Positions 46,634-56,373 of a stretch of 64,000 nt of DNA are shown in pieces. The first letter of the stretch is position 1. Every line of letters starts with the position of its first letter. A program made the translations under genes and the position numbers. Below the pieces are notes generated by a model. That model had not been told where the DNA came from. It saw nothing but the letters and a program-made list of their open reading frames with translations, and did no database searches. Source of the DNA: Actinomycetes bacterium (lineage in GTDB: Bacteria > Actinomycetota > Acidimicrobiia > Acidimicrobiales > Ilumatobacteraceae); NCBI GenBank assembly GCA_025359865.1, contig JANYDH010000213.1, forward strand, positions 1 through 64,000, in the 5' to 3' direction.

Positions 46634-46647
46634 TACCCCCAGGGGTA
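46634..46647 (+). promoter_or_regulatory. CsoR/CstR-type operator palindrome
   Basis: TACCCC-CA-GGGGTA is a perfect 6+6 palindrome with a 2-base centre, 41 bp before the SQR-like start, and it is followed by TTTT. CsoR-family repressors (copper CsoR, persulfide-sensing CstR) bind palindromes of this form. Next to sulfur genes, CstR is the better guess. No repressor gene is in the window. Confidence 0.62.
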
Positions 46648-46687
46648 TTTTCGGCGCAGGCTGGCGGTCGAAAGCGAGGTGTTCTCC

Positions 46688-47974
46688 ATGACCCGGAACA
46701 TCGTGATTCTCGGTGGCGGAACAGGTGGAACGTTGACAGCGAATCGGCTACGGCGCCACTTCGACCACGACGACGTCGCCATCACCGTGATCGACCAGGA
46801 CGATCACCATGTGTACCAACCCGGCCTGTTGTTCGTGCCGTTCGGACTGGCCGCGCCGGACGAGATCATCCGCCCACTGCAACGGCAACTGCATCGGCAC
46901 ATCGAGTTCATCCAGGCCGACATCGACATGGTCGACGTCGAGCGCGACACCGTGGTACTTCCGGGTGGGCGTGAGGTGCACTACGACGTGCTGATCGTGG
47001 CGACGGGAGCGACGCTCGCCCTCGACGAGACCGAGGGGCTCACCGGCCAAGGCTGGATGTCGAACGTGTTCACGTTCTACGACCTCGCCGGGGCGGCGGG
47101 ACTGCATGATGCGCTCACCGAGTTCCAGGGCGGGCGAATCGTGGTCAACGTGGTCGATATGCCGATCAAATGCCCGGTCGCCCCATTGGAGTTCTGCTTC
47201 CTGGCGGACTGGTACTTCACCCAACGCGGCATCCGCGACCAGGTACACATCACGTATGCGACACCGCTCGATGCAGCGTTCACCAAGCCGATTGCGGCTG
47301 CCGCACTCGGTGATCTCCTAACAGAAAAGGGCATCGAACTCGTCACCGAGTTCAACACCGGCTCGATCGTCAGCACCACCGACGGGCCAGGAGCACTCGT
47401 CGGCTACGACGGTCGCGAGGTGCCGTTCGATTTGGCCGTGGTGGTACCGCTGCACAGCGGCGCCGCCTACGTCGGCCGCTCCCCCGGACTGGGCGACGAC
47501 CTCAACTTCGTCCCGACCAATCAGGCGACACTGCAAACGATGGCCCACCCGAACATCTTCGCGATCGGCGATGCCACCAACGTGCCCGCATCGAAGGCGG
47601 GGTCCGTCACCCACTTCGAGGGCGAAGTGCTCACCGAGAACGTGATCCGCTTTCTCGAAGGGCGCGAACTCGACGCCACCTACGACGGCCACGCGAACTG
47701 CTTCATCGAGACAGGCTTCGGTAAGGCGCTGCTGATCGATTTCAACTATGCGACCGAGCCGATGGAAGGCCACTTCCCGGCTGCTGTCGGCCTGCCGCTG
47801 CTGAAAGAGAGTCGCCTCAACCACCTCGGCAAGCTGATGTTCCAGTCGTTCTACTGGCATGGCCTGCTCCCTGGGCGCGACATCCCGTTGATCGGCGCCG
47901 ACATGCCGACTCGAGGCAAGCACCGACCCACTACCAAGACAAACCACACGACCCAACAAGGAGCTACCAGATGA
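46688..47974 (+). CDS. FAD-dependent oxidoreductase, sulfide:quinone oxidoreductase-like
   Basis: 428 aa. The FAD-binding start is VILGGGTGGTLTANRL. A conserved Cys lies in DMPIKCPVAPLEFCFLADWYF, the position of the catalytic Cys in SQR enzymes, and the second FAD block is NIFAIGDATNVPASK. It would oxidise sulfide or persulfide and pass electrons to quinone at the membrane. ATG 46688 fits the FAD motif; upstream in-frame sequence covers the operator. First gene of an SQR-DsrC-DsrE2 unit. Confidence 0.87.
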   Translation: MTRNIVILGGGTGGTLTANRLRRHFDHDDVAITVIDQDDHHVYQPGLLFVPFGLAAPDEIIRPLQRQLHRHIEFIQADIDMVDVERDTVVLPGGREVHYDVLIVATGATLALDETEGLTGQGWMSNVFTFYDLAGAAGLHDALTEFQGGRIVVNVVDMPIKCPVAPLEFCFLADWYFTQRGIRDQVHITYATPLDAAFTKPIAAAALGDLLTEKGIELVTEFNTGSIVSTTDGPGALVGYDGREVPFDLAVVVPLHSGAAYVGRSPGLGDDLNFVPTNQATLQTMAHPNIFAIGDATNVPASKAGSVTHFEGEVLTENVIRFLEGRELDATYDGHANCFIETGFGKALLIDFNYATEPMEGHFPAAVGLPLLKESRLNHLGKLMFQSFYWHGLLPGRDIPLIGADMPTRGKHRPTTKTNHTTQQGATR

Positions 47975-48288
47975 GTACCACCACCTAAGCCGGCGTCATG
48001 GTCGACGTCAACGAGGAAGGGTTCTTCGAGCACCCCGAGCAATGGACTCGTGAGATCGCCAGCCAGATCGCTGCCGACGACGGCATTGACGAACTCACCC
48101 CGCAGCACTGGCAGGTGATCGACTTCATGCGCAAGGAGTACTTCGCCAAAGGCACAGGGCCGACTGTCCGCGTGCTGGGCAAGACCTCCGGCGTGACCGT
48201 GAAAGACCTCTACCTACTGTTCCCGAAGGGCCCGGCCAAGATGGCCGCCCGCATCGCCGGGATCCCCAAGCCGAAAGGATGTATCTGA
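47971..48288 (+). CDS. DsrC/TusE-family sulfur carrier with an early in-frame stop
   Basis: The best ribosome site (AAGGAG) precedes ATG 47971, which reads MSTTT then TAA. In the same frame translation could resume at ATG 47998, giving a 96-aa protein MVDVNEEGFFEHPEQW...GIPKPKGCI. The family N-terminus usually reads TTxxAG-VDVxEEGF, so MSTTT-stop-AGVMVDVNEEGF looks like one gene with a TAA at codon 6. The C-terminus keeps the penultimate Cys used to carry sulfur; the second Cys of full DsrC is absent, as in TusE-like forms. The functional product is probably 47998-48288. Confidence 0.8.
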
Positions 48289-48806
48289 TGACCATGACAT
48301 CGCCCACCCCCACGACATCGCCAACCCCCACGAGCGCCAAGCCCGAGGCGATCACCAAGATCTCGATCGTCATCTCGAAGGGTTCACTCGACGGCATCTA
48401 CCCCGGATTGATCATGGCCAATGGCGCCCGCGCAGAGGGCATCGGGGCGAACTTGTTCTTCACGTTCTTCGGCATGGACGCCATCCTCAAGCGGAGGATC
48501 GACCACATCAAGGTCGCCACCGTCGGCAACCCCGGCATGCACATCCCCACGCTGCTCGGCGGCCTGCCCGGCATGTCGGCGCTCGCTACTCACATGATGG
48601 CGAAGAAGATGGAAGGCATCGACATCCCGCCGCTTGGCGAGTTCATCGAGATGATCGGCGACACCGGTGCTGGCATGTATGCGTGCAGGGCCTCGGTCGA
48701 CATGTTCGGCCTGACGAAGGACGACTTCGTCCCCCAGATCCAAGGCATCATCACGGTCGGCGATTTCTATGGACTTGCTGCAGGAGGTCAGATCATCTTC
48801 ACCTGA
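48288..48806 (+). CDS. DsrE2-like sulfurtransferase (DsrE/DsrF family)
   Basis: 172 aa. A TSPTPT repeat leads into the domain ITKISIVISKGSLDGIYPGLIMANGARAEG, with LFFTFFGMDAI and the Cys in GMYACRASVDMFGL, the DsrE2-type signature. It would hold sulfur as persulfide and exchange it with the DsrC-like protein. ATG 48288 overlaps the previous stop (TGATG). Confidence 0.86.
   Translation: MTMTSPTPTTSPTPTSAKPEAITKISIVISKGSLDGIYPGLIMANGARAEGIGANLFFTFFGMDAILKRRIDHIKVATVGNPGMHIPTLLGGLPGMSALATHMMAKKMEGIDIPPLGEFIEMIGDTGAGMYACRASVDMFGLTKDDFVPQIQGIITVGDFYGLAAGGQIIFT
48297..48332 (+). repeat. 18-bp direct repeat at the DsrE2 N-terminus
   Basis: Two 18-bp units starting ACATCGCCC/ACATCGCCA encode TSPTPT twice before the folded domain. 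Confidence 0.8.
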
Positions 48807-48849
48807 GGTGCCATCCTGTCGATGTAGCACTACCGAAACGGAGACCTTC

Positions 48850-49779
48850 GTGTACCGACTTCACGACACACTGACTAATGCCCTTGGCGGCGCTGTTGTT
48901 GTCGGAGTCGTCCTGGTGATGTCGGCGTGTGGTGGACAGTCGTCGCCTGAACCATCTGAATCTGGTTCTTCGCCTGTTGCTTCGCCTGCTTCTTCGCCGT
49001 CAGCGTCGTCACCACCAACGACAGCACCTTCGACCACGCTGGCAACCACGCCCTCGACCGCGCCGGTGAGTCTGCCATCTGTCCTCGTCTACGGACTGCG
49101 TAACGGACTACTCACGGTGGTCGGTCGCACCGTCGACGAGGCAACGCCGGAGTCGGCGCTTCGCGCCTTGCTCGACGGGTTCACCGACGACGAGTCGGCG
49201 ACCGACATCGTGACCATGATTCCCGCGGGCACCGAGCTCAACGCCGTCACAGTGAAGCGCAACGAGATCACCATCGACCTCTCGGCACCATTCGACACGG
49301 GAGGCGGAAGCCTGTCGGTGATGGGGCGGGCAACCCAGGTGGTGTTCACCGCCACCCAGTTCCCAGGAGTCGACATCGTACGGTTCGCGATCGATGGCAA
49401 ACCGATCACCACTCTGACAAGTGATGGATTCATCGTCGACGGCATCGGCAGGCTCGATCTGGCCGAAAACCTCGTACCACTGGTGTTGCTCGAATACCCC
49501 TACGAGGGCCAGAAGATCGGCCAACCGCTGCACATTCAGGGGATGTCGAATACGTTCGAGGCGACGGTGTACTTCGAGGTCGACAGCCCTGCGGGAACGG
49601 TGTTGCTCGACGGGTTCTTGATGGCGACGAGCGGCACCGGAACCTGGGGCACGTTCGACGCCGATCTACCGGCACTGCCTGCTGGCACAACGGGGCCGGT
49701 CACCTTGAAAGTGTTCGACCGCTCGAGTGATACCGGCGACCCGGTCAACGTCACCACCGTCGCCCTCACCCTCGTCTGA
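48850..49779 (+). CDS. GerMN-Gmad2 lipoprotein
   Basis: 309 aa. The lipobox reads VLVMSACGG. A Ser/Pro/Thr-rich linker is followed by a GerMN (sporulation/germination) domain (residues about 85-200), then a Gmad2 immunoglobulin-like domain (LEYPYEGQKIGQPLHIQG ... GTWGTFDADL). Such proteins sit on the outer face of the membrane, and the role in non-spore-formers is unknown. GTG 48850 gives a proper lipoprotein signal. Confidence 0.85.
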   Translation: MYRLHDTLTNALGGAVVVGVVLVMSACGGQSSPEPSESGSSPVASPASSPSASSPPTTAPSTTLATTPSTAPVSLPSVLVYGLRNGLLTVVGRTVDEATPESALRALLDGFTDDESATDIVTMIPAGTELNAVTVKRNEITIDLSAPFDTGGGSLSVMGRATQVVFTATQFPGVDIVRFAIDGKPITTLTSDGFIVDGIGRLDLAENLVPLVLLEYPYEGQKIGQPLHIQGMSNTFEATVYFEVDSPAGTVLLDGFLMATSGTGTWGTFDADLPALPAGTTGPVTLKVFDRSSDTGDPVNVTTVALTLV

Positions 49780-49796
49780 ACTGCGTTATTGGCCGG

Positions 49797-51584
49797 TTAG
49801 AGGGTGTTGGTGATGGCGCCAGTCTCGGCGCCCTGTACCAGTTTGGCGTACTTGCCGAGCACGCCGGTGGTGTAGCGAGCAGGGTTGGGCGACCACGAGG
49901 CCCGACGCTTCTGCAACTCACCCTCGTCGACAACCAGGTCGAGGGTGAGTGCATGTACATCGACGCGGATGATGTCGCCGTCGTGCACGTATGCGATCGG
50001 TCCGCCATCGGTGGCCTCCGGAGCAACATGGCCAATACAAAACCCCCACGTACCACCACTGAATCGACCATCGGTGATGAGCGCACAGTCCGACCCACGC
50101 CCCGCACCCTTCAATGCTCCGGTGATAGCCAGCATCTCACGCATTCCGGGGCCACCCTTCGGACCTTCGTAGCGGATGACGAGCACCGTGTCAGGCTTGA
50201 TCGATCCGGACAGGATGGCTGCCATTGCGCCATCTTCACCGTCGAACACTCGGGCCGCACCAACGAACTCCATCTGCTCCTTGGTGAGACCGGCCACCTT
50301 GACCACCGCGCCCTTGGGTGCCAGCGAACCGGTGAGGATGACGATGCCACCCTCGGCGTGCAGCGGCTGATCGAGTGGATACACGACCACACCATCCGGT
50401 GCAGGCGGATCGATCTCGGTCAGGTTCTCGGCCATGGTCTTGCCCGTCACCGTCATCACATCACCATGCAGCAGGCCCGCATCGAGCAGGTGCTTCATCA
50501 CCACGGGCACACCGCCCACACGGTCGAGGTCGCTCATGTGGAACTTGCCGCCCGGCTTCATATCTGCGATGTGTGGCACCTTGGCCGCGATGCGGTTGAA
50601 GTCGTCGAGTTCGAGTTCGACGCCTGCTTCGTTGGCGATGGCCAACAGATGCAGCACAGCATTGGTCGAGCCTCCCAGCGCCGAAGTGACAGCAATCGCA
50701 TTCTCGAACGCCTTCTTGGTCATGATCTGACGAGGCGTGATACCCAGGCGGAGCATGTTGACGACGGCCTCGCCGGCACGTCGCGCATCGCCCTCACGCC
50801 GACTGTCGATCGCCGGCGGCGATGCCGTACCGGGCAGCGACATGCCGATCGCTTCAGCGATCGAGCTCATTGTGTTGGCGGTGAACATGCCGCCACAGGC
50901 ACCTTCACCAGGGCATGCGGTCCGCTCGATCTCGCCGAGTTCCTCCTCGGTGATCTTGCCCAACGCGCAGGCACCGACCGCTTCGAACACAGTGGTGATG
51001 TCGGTGGCCATGCCGTGATGCTCCCCAGGCATCGTGGAACCGTTGTAGACGAACACGCTCGGCAGATCGAGGCGTGCCGCTGCCATCAGCATCGCCGGAA
51101 TGCTCTTGTCGCAACCAGCCAAGCCGACAAACCCATCGAGTCGTTCGCCGTGCATGACCACTTCGACCGAGTCACAGATCACCTCGCGGCTGACGAGCGA
51201 CGCCCGCATCCCTTCGTGGCCCATGCTGATGCCATCACTCACGGTAATGGTGCCGAACTCCATCGGGAAACCTCCGGCGGCACGCACGCCGACCTTGGTG
51301 TGTTCTGCCAGCTTGCGAAGCGTCATATTGCACGGGGTAAGTTCGTTCCATGCGTTTGCGATGCCGATCTGCGGCTTCACCCAGTCGTCATCACCCATCC
51401 CAATCGCGCGCAGCATCGCTCGTGCAGGTGCTTTTTGGAAGCCGTCGGTCACGTCACGACTGCGTGGCTTGATGTCGACGGGTGTATCCGAAGTGCCAGG
51501 GGTGCCAGGGGTGCCAGGGGTGCCAGGGGTGCCAGGGGTAGCGGGGGTAGCGGGGGTGCCGGGTGCTTGCGGGGCGGAAGCCAT
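49797..51584 (-). CDS. ilvD: Dihydroxy-acid dehydratase with a repeat-built N-terminal extension
   Basis: 595 aa, against the usual 555-570. [22 protein letters not shown] is the normal N-terminus, preceded here by about 36 residues of GTP repeats from 9-bp units. Fe-S and Mg blocks are present: [33 protein letters not shown] and [16 protein letters not shown]. It makes 2-keto acids for branched-chain amino acids. No start codon lies nearer the normal N-terminus (the Val is GTC), so ATG 51584 is taken. It is not linked to ilvBNC. Only 18 bp separate it from the divergent dehydratase gene. Confidence 0.93.
   Translation of the reverse strand: MASAPQAPGTPATPATPGTPGTPGTPGTPGTSDTPVDIKPRSRDVTDGFQKAPARAMLRAIGMGDDDWVKPQIGIANAWNELTPCNMTLRKLAEHTKVGVRAAGGFPMEFGTITVSDGISMGHEGMRASLVSREVICDSVEVVMHGERLDGFVGLAGCDKSIPAMLMAAARLDLPSVFVYNGSTMPGEHHGMATDITTVFEAVGACALGKITEEELGEIERTACPGEGACGGMFTANTMSSIAEAIGMSLPGTASPPAIDSRREGDARRAGEAVVNMLRLGITPRQIMTKKAFENAIAVTSALGGSTNAVLHLLAIANEAGVELELDDFNRIAAKVPHIADMKPGGKFHMSDLDRVGGVPVVMKHLLDAGLLHGDVMTVTGKTMAENLTEIDPPAPDGVVVYPLDQPLHAEGGIVILTGSLAPKGAVVKVAGLTKEQMEFVGAARVFDGEDGAMAAILSGSIKPDTVLVIRYEGPKGGPGMREMLAITGALKGAGRGSDCALITDGRFSGGTWGFCIGHVAPEATDGGPIAYVHDGDIIRVDVHALTLDLVVDEGELQKRRASWSPNPARYTTGVLGKYAKLVQGAETGAITNTL
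51492..51566 (-). repeat. 9-bp tandem repeat in the ilvD extension
   Basis: About eight units of CCAGGGGTG (plus-strand form, with GCGGGGGTA variants) encode Gly-Thr-Pro or Ala-Thr-Pro repeats. Identical inner units suggest slippage. Confidence 0.9.
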
Positions 51585-51602
51585 GACTCGACGGTACCAA
51601 GC

Positions 51603-52565
51603 ATGATCGCCCCAGCGGTAACCCCGGACGACATCGATGCTGCGGCCAAGCGGATCTCGCCCCATATCAGGCGTACGCCGCTCATCACCACGCAGGCGGG
51701 AGAGCTGGGCATCGCCGTGCCGCTCACCTTGAAGCTCGAACTGCTGCAACATGCCGGATCGTTCAAGCCGCGTGGTGCCTTCAACCGCATCCTTGCGGCC
51801 GCCGAATGGGACGAGGTGCCTCCCGCCGGTTTGATCGCGGCGTCCGGCGGCAACCATGGTGCCGCCGTAGCGTACGCGGCACAACGCCTGGGGTATCCGG
51901 CCGAGATCTTCGTACCGTCGTCCAGCCCCGCGATGAAGCGTGACCGGATCGCCGCGTTCGGTGCCACCCTGAACGTCATCCCCGGGTTGTATGACGATGC
52001 CCAACTTGCCGCCACCGAGCGGCAATCCCGCACTGGCGCACTCGCCGTGCACCCATTCGAGCACCAGCATGTGGTCGCCGGCCAGGGCACCCTCGCGAAA
52101 GAGCTCGACGAGCAACTCCCAGGTGGCTACGACACGCTGGTGGTCGCGAGTGGCGGTGGAGGATTCACTGCCGGGCAGGCCGCATGGATCCGCGAGACAC
52201 GAACCGTGGTGAGCGTCGAACCTCAGACCAGCCGCTGCCTCCACGCCGCGCTCGAGGCGGGATTTCCGGTCGCTGTGCCGGTCGGCGGGGTGGCAGCCGA
52301 CTCTCTCGGCGCCAAACGTCTGGGCGACGTTGCGTGGTCGATCGTCGAACACTTCGTCGACCACGCAGTACTGGTGACCGACGACGACATCCAAGCCGCG
52401 CAGCGGGCAATGTGGGATGCCTTCAGGCTCGTGGTCGAACCCGGCGGGGCAGCGGCGCTCGCTGCGCTGCGGTCTGGCGCCTACACGCCGGAAGCGGGCG
52501 AACGCGTGGTCGTTGTGGTGTGCGGCAGCAACTGCGATCCCGCCACGGTGATCGGGCGGAGTTGA
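51603..52565 (+). CDS. Threonine/serine dehydratase-like PLP enzyme (second copy)
   Basis: 320 aa. The PLP Lys is in [15 protein letters not shown], the Gly loop is [13 protein letters not shown], and the [13 protein letters not shown] block is intact. There is no ACT domain. It may make 2-ketobutyrate for isoleucine, fitting its place beside ilvD. ATG 51603 is 18 bp from the ilvD start, so the two promoters must overlap or lie in coding sequence. Its 3' end overlaps the convergent MFS gene by 85 bases. Confidence 0.88.
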   Translation: MIAPAVTPDDIDAAAKRISPHIRRTPLITTQAGELGIAVPLTLKLELLQHAGSFKPRGAFNRILAAAEWDEVPPAGLIAASGGNHGAAVAYAAQRLGYPAEIFVPSSSPAMKRDRIAAFGATLNVIPGLYDDAQLAATERQSRTGALAVHPFEHQHVVAGQGTLAKELDEQLPGGYDTLVVASGGGGFTAGQAAWIRETRTVVSVEPQTSRCLHAALEAGFPVAVPVGGVAADSLGAKRLGDVAWSIVEHFVDHAVLVTDDDIQAAQRAMWDAFRLVVEPGGAAALAALRSGAYTPEAGERVVVVVCGSNCDPATVIGRS

Positions 52566-53749
52566 CCGGGACGGACCAGTCGTCCAGCGAGCGCAGCGAT
52601 AGCGATCGCACTGCCCGCTCCGACCGTGACGACCCGTAGCGATGTACGGTCGGCGATGTAGCCCTGTACGAGTAGTCCAATGGGGTATGCCGCGCCGAGC
52701 ACAAAGTTGTTAACCGCCATCGCCCGACCACGCAGCTCCGGTGGTGCTGACTGCTGCGTGATGCTCGTACAACACGACAGCACCGACATGTAACAGCCGC
52801 CGACAACGACGAGAGCGGGTGCGGCGAACCACAGGCTCGGTGAGCTGCCGTACGCAACGAGCGCTGGCCCGAGCAGGCACACGGCTCCGGCGAGCACACG
52901 GCTGACGCCGAACCGGCTGGACAGCGACCCCATCGATGCGCCCGCGATCACCGCCCCGATCCCCTGCGACGTGACGAGCAATCCGGTGCCGCCCTGGCGA
53001 GCACCGAACACGTTTGTGGCCATCTGGGCAATGAACCCGATGAACGGGCCACCCAGGAAAACGACACCGAGCATCACCGGCACCATCGCCCGCACGGCTG
53101 GCGTCGTACGGGCGAACCTGACACCATCAGCGACAGCGCGCCACACCGCCCGCTTCACGCCATGTCGATGTGGGATCGCGGCGAATGACAACGCAACGAT
53201 GACGGCCAGGAAACTGACGGTGTTCACCCACAGAGCGGTGGACACCCCGCCGATCGAAATCGCGATGGCCGCAGCCATCGGACCGAGGATGCGTCCAAGG
53301 TTCCACTGCGTGCTGCTGAGGCCGATCGCAGCCACCAGTTCGTCGGGGGGTACCAAGTCGGGAAGCGTCGCCTGAAACGCTGGGAACCCGATTGCGCCGG
53401 TGCATCCACCCACGAACGAAAACAGTGCCAGCCGCCCTGGCGTTGCATTGCCTGACGCGACGAGCACGGCCACCGACCCGGCGATCACCGCAGACAGCGC
53501 ATTCGTGCAGTACATGATCCTTCGACGATCGAACCGGTCTGCCCACGCGCCACCGACCGGCCCCAGCAATGCAGTAGGGATGAAGCCCGCAGCAGCAACA
53601 AACCCGGATGCACTCGGACGTGACGTGTCGGCAACGAAGAAGCTGAGTGCGGTGGTCTCCATCCAGGTGCCTACGTTCGACACCAACGCCCCCAGCCAAA
53701 CCAGCAGGAACGCTCGGTGCCGGAACGGCGAGAACGAGCGAACTGCCAT
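52481..53749 (-). CDS. MFS exporter (EntS/MFS_3-like)
   Basis: 422 aa with about twelve helices. The loop motif [20 protein letters not shown] and [15 protein letters not shown] are typical of the MFS_3 group. The substrate is unknown. The C-terminus, from about residue 395, overlaps the convergent dehydratase gene antisense by 85 bases. It follows the Eis-like gene by three bases, so it is probably in its operon. Confidence 0.88.
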   Translation of the reverse strand: MAVRSFSPFRHRAFLLVWLGALVSNVGTWMETTALSFFVADTSRPSASGFVAAAGFIPTALLGPVGGAWADRFDRRRIMYCTNALSAVIAGSVAVLVASGNATPGRLALFSFVGGCTGAIGFPAFQATLPDLVPPDELVAAIGLSSTQWNLGRILGPMAAAIAISIGGVSTALWVNTVSFLAVIVALSFAAIPHRHGVKRAVWRAVADGVRFARTTPAVRAMVPVMLGVVFLGGPFIGFIAQMATNVFGARQGGTGLLVTSQGIGAVIAGASMGSLSSRFGVSRVLAGAVCLLGPALVAYGSSPSLWFAAPALVVVGGCYMSVLSCCTSITQQSAPPELRGRAMAVNNFVLGAAYPIGLLVQGYIADRTSLRVVTVGAGSAIAIAALAGRLVRPGQLRPITVAGSQLLPHTTTTTRSPASGV

Positions 53750-53752
53750 TCG

Positions 53753-54946
53753 TCAGTACATCGTCTGACAATGCGGGGCCGACGATGTGGTGAAAAACAG
53801 ATCGGCACGCCTCAACGCATCGTCGTTGCGGGCAGCCAGTCGACGCCCGGCCGCCAACGCAGACGGCCGTACACCGCCATACAACAGCGCTCCGAGCGCG
53901 GCGCTGTCCACCACCAGATCGGGGCGGCTGCGCACCGCCTTGGCGGACCCACCGTCGGGGCCGCCCTCGATCGCCCAGCGTCGGCCATCAGCTTCGAGCA
54001 CGATCCGGTCGGCTGACGCGTACGTGCGTGCACCGAACGCCACTGCCACATCGCGCACCGATGCCCACACGCCGTCGGTCACATTGACGGTGCGCACCGC
54101 CCGCGGGTCGGTGAGCAGGTACGGCAACGGGTCGTCGACAGGCATCTGGCGAGAGTTGATCGAACCGACCAGGTCGGTCGACAGCAACGTATGCCACAGC
54201 GCGGCGTGGGCATCGGAGGTGAGCGCAACGAACTCCACCACCGAGAGTTCGTGCTGCGGAAAGCCGTTCGCCCAGTTTGGCGTCACCCGGTAGCTCGCAT
54301 ACCCATCGGCGTGCACTAGATAGTACGCGGATGTTGCTGCGCCGTCGCCGGCGGAGCGGCGGTCGAACAACCGGTTGCTATCTACCTGATCGCGATGGAC
54401 TTCACCGGTTCGGCATCGCCACCATCGTTCCCACAGTGCATGCAGCACAGGGCGAGCCTCGTCGCCGGATAAGAACCGCACAGCCCCAGTTGTCGGCCGG
54501 AACCTGGGCTGCAACTCGGCGTCGCGCGCGATAATGCGGACCTCACGGATCTGTGTTGCCATGCCATACCCGAAACGCTCGTAGATGCCGGCCTGGCTGG
54601 CATACAACGAGGCGACCGGTTCACCACGCGAATCGATGTCGTCGTGAACGGCATCCATCATCCGGCTGAGCACACCCTGGCGACGATGCGTTCCCGCCAC
54701 GCATACCCAAGTCACCCCACCCATCGGGGCAGCGGTCCCGCCGGGTAGCGAAACGTCGAGGGCATACGAGCCGGCGATACCGACGATGGCGCTGCCGTCG
54801 ACGGCCAGCCGGAACCTGGACAGGTCGATCGAACTGCGGGCTTCGGCGGCCCGTTCCGGGGTGAACTCTTGACCGAAGGTGCGACCATCGACGTGGAGCA
54901 TCGCGGCCCAGTCGTCGTCGGTTGCCACGCGTACTTGAACATCCAT
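53753..54946 (-). CDS. Eis-like GNAT N-acetyltransferase
   Basis: 397 aa, the length of Eis proteins. The N-terminal GNAT domain has VTWVCVAGTHRRQGVLSRMM (acetyl-CoA loop) and SQAGIYERFGYG. A second GNAT-like domain and an SCP2-like C-terminal domain follow, ending at a free carboxylate as in Eis. Relatives acetylate amines, including aminoglycosides. It is divergent from the amidohydrolase with 48 bp between. Confidence 0.88.
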   Translation of the reverse strand: MDVQVRVATDDDWAAMLHVDGRTFGQEFTPERAAEARSSIDLSRFRLAVDGSAIVGIAGSYALDVSLPGGTAAPMGGVTWVCVAGTHRRQGVLSRMMDAVHDDIDSRGEPVASLYASQAGIYERFGYGMATQIREVRIIARDAELQPRFRPTTGAVRFLSGDEARPVLHALWERWWRCRTGEVHRDQVDSNRLFDRRSAGDGAATSAYYLVHADGYASYRVTPNWANGFPQHELSVVEFVALTSDAHAALWHTLLSTDLVGSINSRQMPVDDPLPYLLTDPRAVRTVNVTDGVWASVRDVAVAFGARTYASADRIVLEADGRRWAIEGGPDGGSAKAVRSRPDLVVDSAALGALLYGGVRPSALAAGRRLAARNDDALRRADLFFTTSSAPHCQTMY

Positions 54947-54994
54947 GACCTCAGCCTCGCAGATGCAGCATCACCCGTCGGATACCTTTTGTGA

Positions 54995-56254
54995 ATGAGC
55001 TCGCCCGAAACCACCATCTCCACCTATGACCCCGCCCGAGTGATCGCTGGTCTCCGTGTGCTCGCTGCGGCCACCGGCGGCCCCGAGGGCAGCCGCAGAC
55101 TGTGTTGGACTCCGGAGTGGTTGGAGGCACGGGCACTGTTGCGCGAGTCGCTCACCACCTTGCCCGTCGAGGTCGAGACCGACGAGGCAGGCAACCTGTG
55201 GGCTTACTTGCGCGGCCACAGCGCCGACACGGTCGTGGTCGGTTCGCACCTCGACAGCGTTCCGAAGGGTGGATGGCTCGACGGTGCCCTCGGAGTGATG
55301 TCCGGGTTGGAGTTGCTCCGGTCGCTGGCGTCCGAGGGGACGCTGCCGGTGACGGTCGCGTTGGTCGACTGGGCCGACGAGGAGGGAGCACGATTCGGTC
55401 GCAGCCTGTTCGGGTCTGCCGCGTGCATGGGCACGCTCGACATCGAAGTGTTGCGTGGCCTCACCGACAAAGATGGCGGCAAGCTGCCCGAGGTTCTCGC
55501 CGGGCATGGCGTCGACATAAACAACCTCGATGGCGCGCGTCTGCGGATGGCCGACGTGAAGGCCTACCTCGAGGTGCACATCGAGCAGGGTCCGATCCTC
55601 GAGTCGAAGGGCCTCGCGATCTCCACCGTGACCGGTACCAAAGGGATCGAGCGTGAGCGGCTGATCTTCCTCGGACAGGCTGCACATGCCGGCACGATGC
55701 CGATGGAGATGCGCCGGGACAGCTTCCGCGCCGCAGCCCGCTTTGCGCTCGCTATCGCCGAGATCGGCGAGCGTCATGCGGGCGTCACCACGGTCGGCCA
55801 GGCACAGTGCTGGCCCGGCGTGGTCACGGCCGTCGCCGGCGAAACCCGGATCACGATGGACATGCGCCACCTGTCGGCAGACTCGCTGGCAGCGATGTTC
55901 GCCGACGCTCACCAAGCCGCTCAGGCCGCAGCCGAGGCCGAGGGCTGCACAGTCGAATGGGAGCACCTCTTCCGGATCCCGCCGATGCCCTTCCACCCGA
56001 TGCTCCTCGATGCCGCCCGCGCCTCGGTACGCGAGGTCGAGGGTCACGACGTCGAGATCCCCAGCGGTGCCCTACACGATGCCAGCGAGATGGCCAGAGA
56101 AATTCCGACGGTGATGATCTTCTCGTCGTCGATCGCCGGACTCAGCCATACCAAGGAAGAGGACACTTCCGACGAACACCTGCACATGGCTGCCGATGCG
56201 TTCAACCGCACCTGCCGCAGAGCGATCGAGCTGGTCGCCACCGGCCGGCTGTAG
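54995..56254 (+). CDS. Zn-dependent amidohydrolase (N-carbamoyl-amino-acid hydrolase/allantoate type)
   Basis: 419 aa, M20 peptidase family. Metal blocks are VVGSHLDSVPKGGWLDGALGV, DEEGARFGRSLFGS and VHIEQGP, and the C-terminal metal His is in IPSGALHDASEMA. It hydrolyses N-carbamoyl or ureido groups; the exact substrate is unknown as no pathway partner is adjacent. Confidence 0.9.
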   Translation: MSSPETTISTYDPARVIAGLRVLAAATGGPEGSRRLCWTPEWLEARALLRESLTTLPVEVETDEAGNLWAYLRGHSADTVVVGSHLDSVPKGGWLDGALGVMSGLELLRSLASEGTLPVTVALVDWADEEGARFGRSLFGSAACMGTLDIEVLRGLTDKDGGKLPEVLAGHGVDINNLDGARLRMADVKAYLEVHIEQGPILESKGLAISTVTGTKGIERERLIFLGQAAHAGTMPMEMRRDSFRAAARFALAIAEIGERHAGVTTVGQAQCWPGVVTAVAGETRITMDMRHLSADSLAAMFADAHQAAQAAAEAEGCTVEWEHLFRIPPMPFHPMLLDAARASVREVEGHDVEIPSGALHDASEMAREIPTVMIFSSSIAGLSHTKEEDTSDEHLHMAADAFNRTCRRAIELVATGRL

Positions 56255-56373
56255 CCACGCCAACCCCAGCCCCAGTGGGTGCCACAAGGTCTGTGAGTTT
56301 CTACGCAAGCTGAGCCGCCGCAACCTCACAAACCAAGACATCCGTGAGGTTCGACGAGGGGTAGTGTGCCGAA

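Noticed and set aside
49953-51602. In-frame N-terminal extension of the second threonine dehydratase-like gene by 550 codons
   Set aside because: It runs antisense through ilvD and does not resemble protein; the gene starts at 51603.
51585-52394. In-frame upstream extension of ilvD
   Set aside because: Antisense to the dehydratase gene; ATG 51584 starts the protein.
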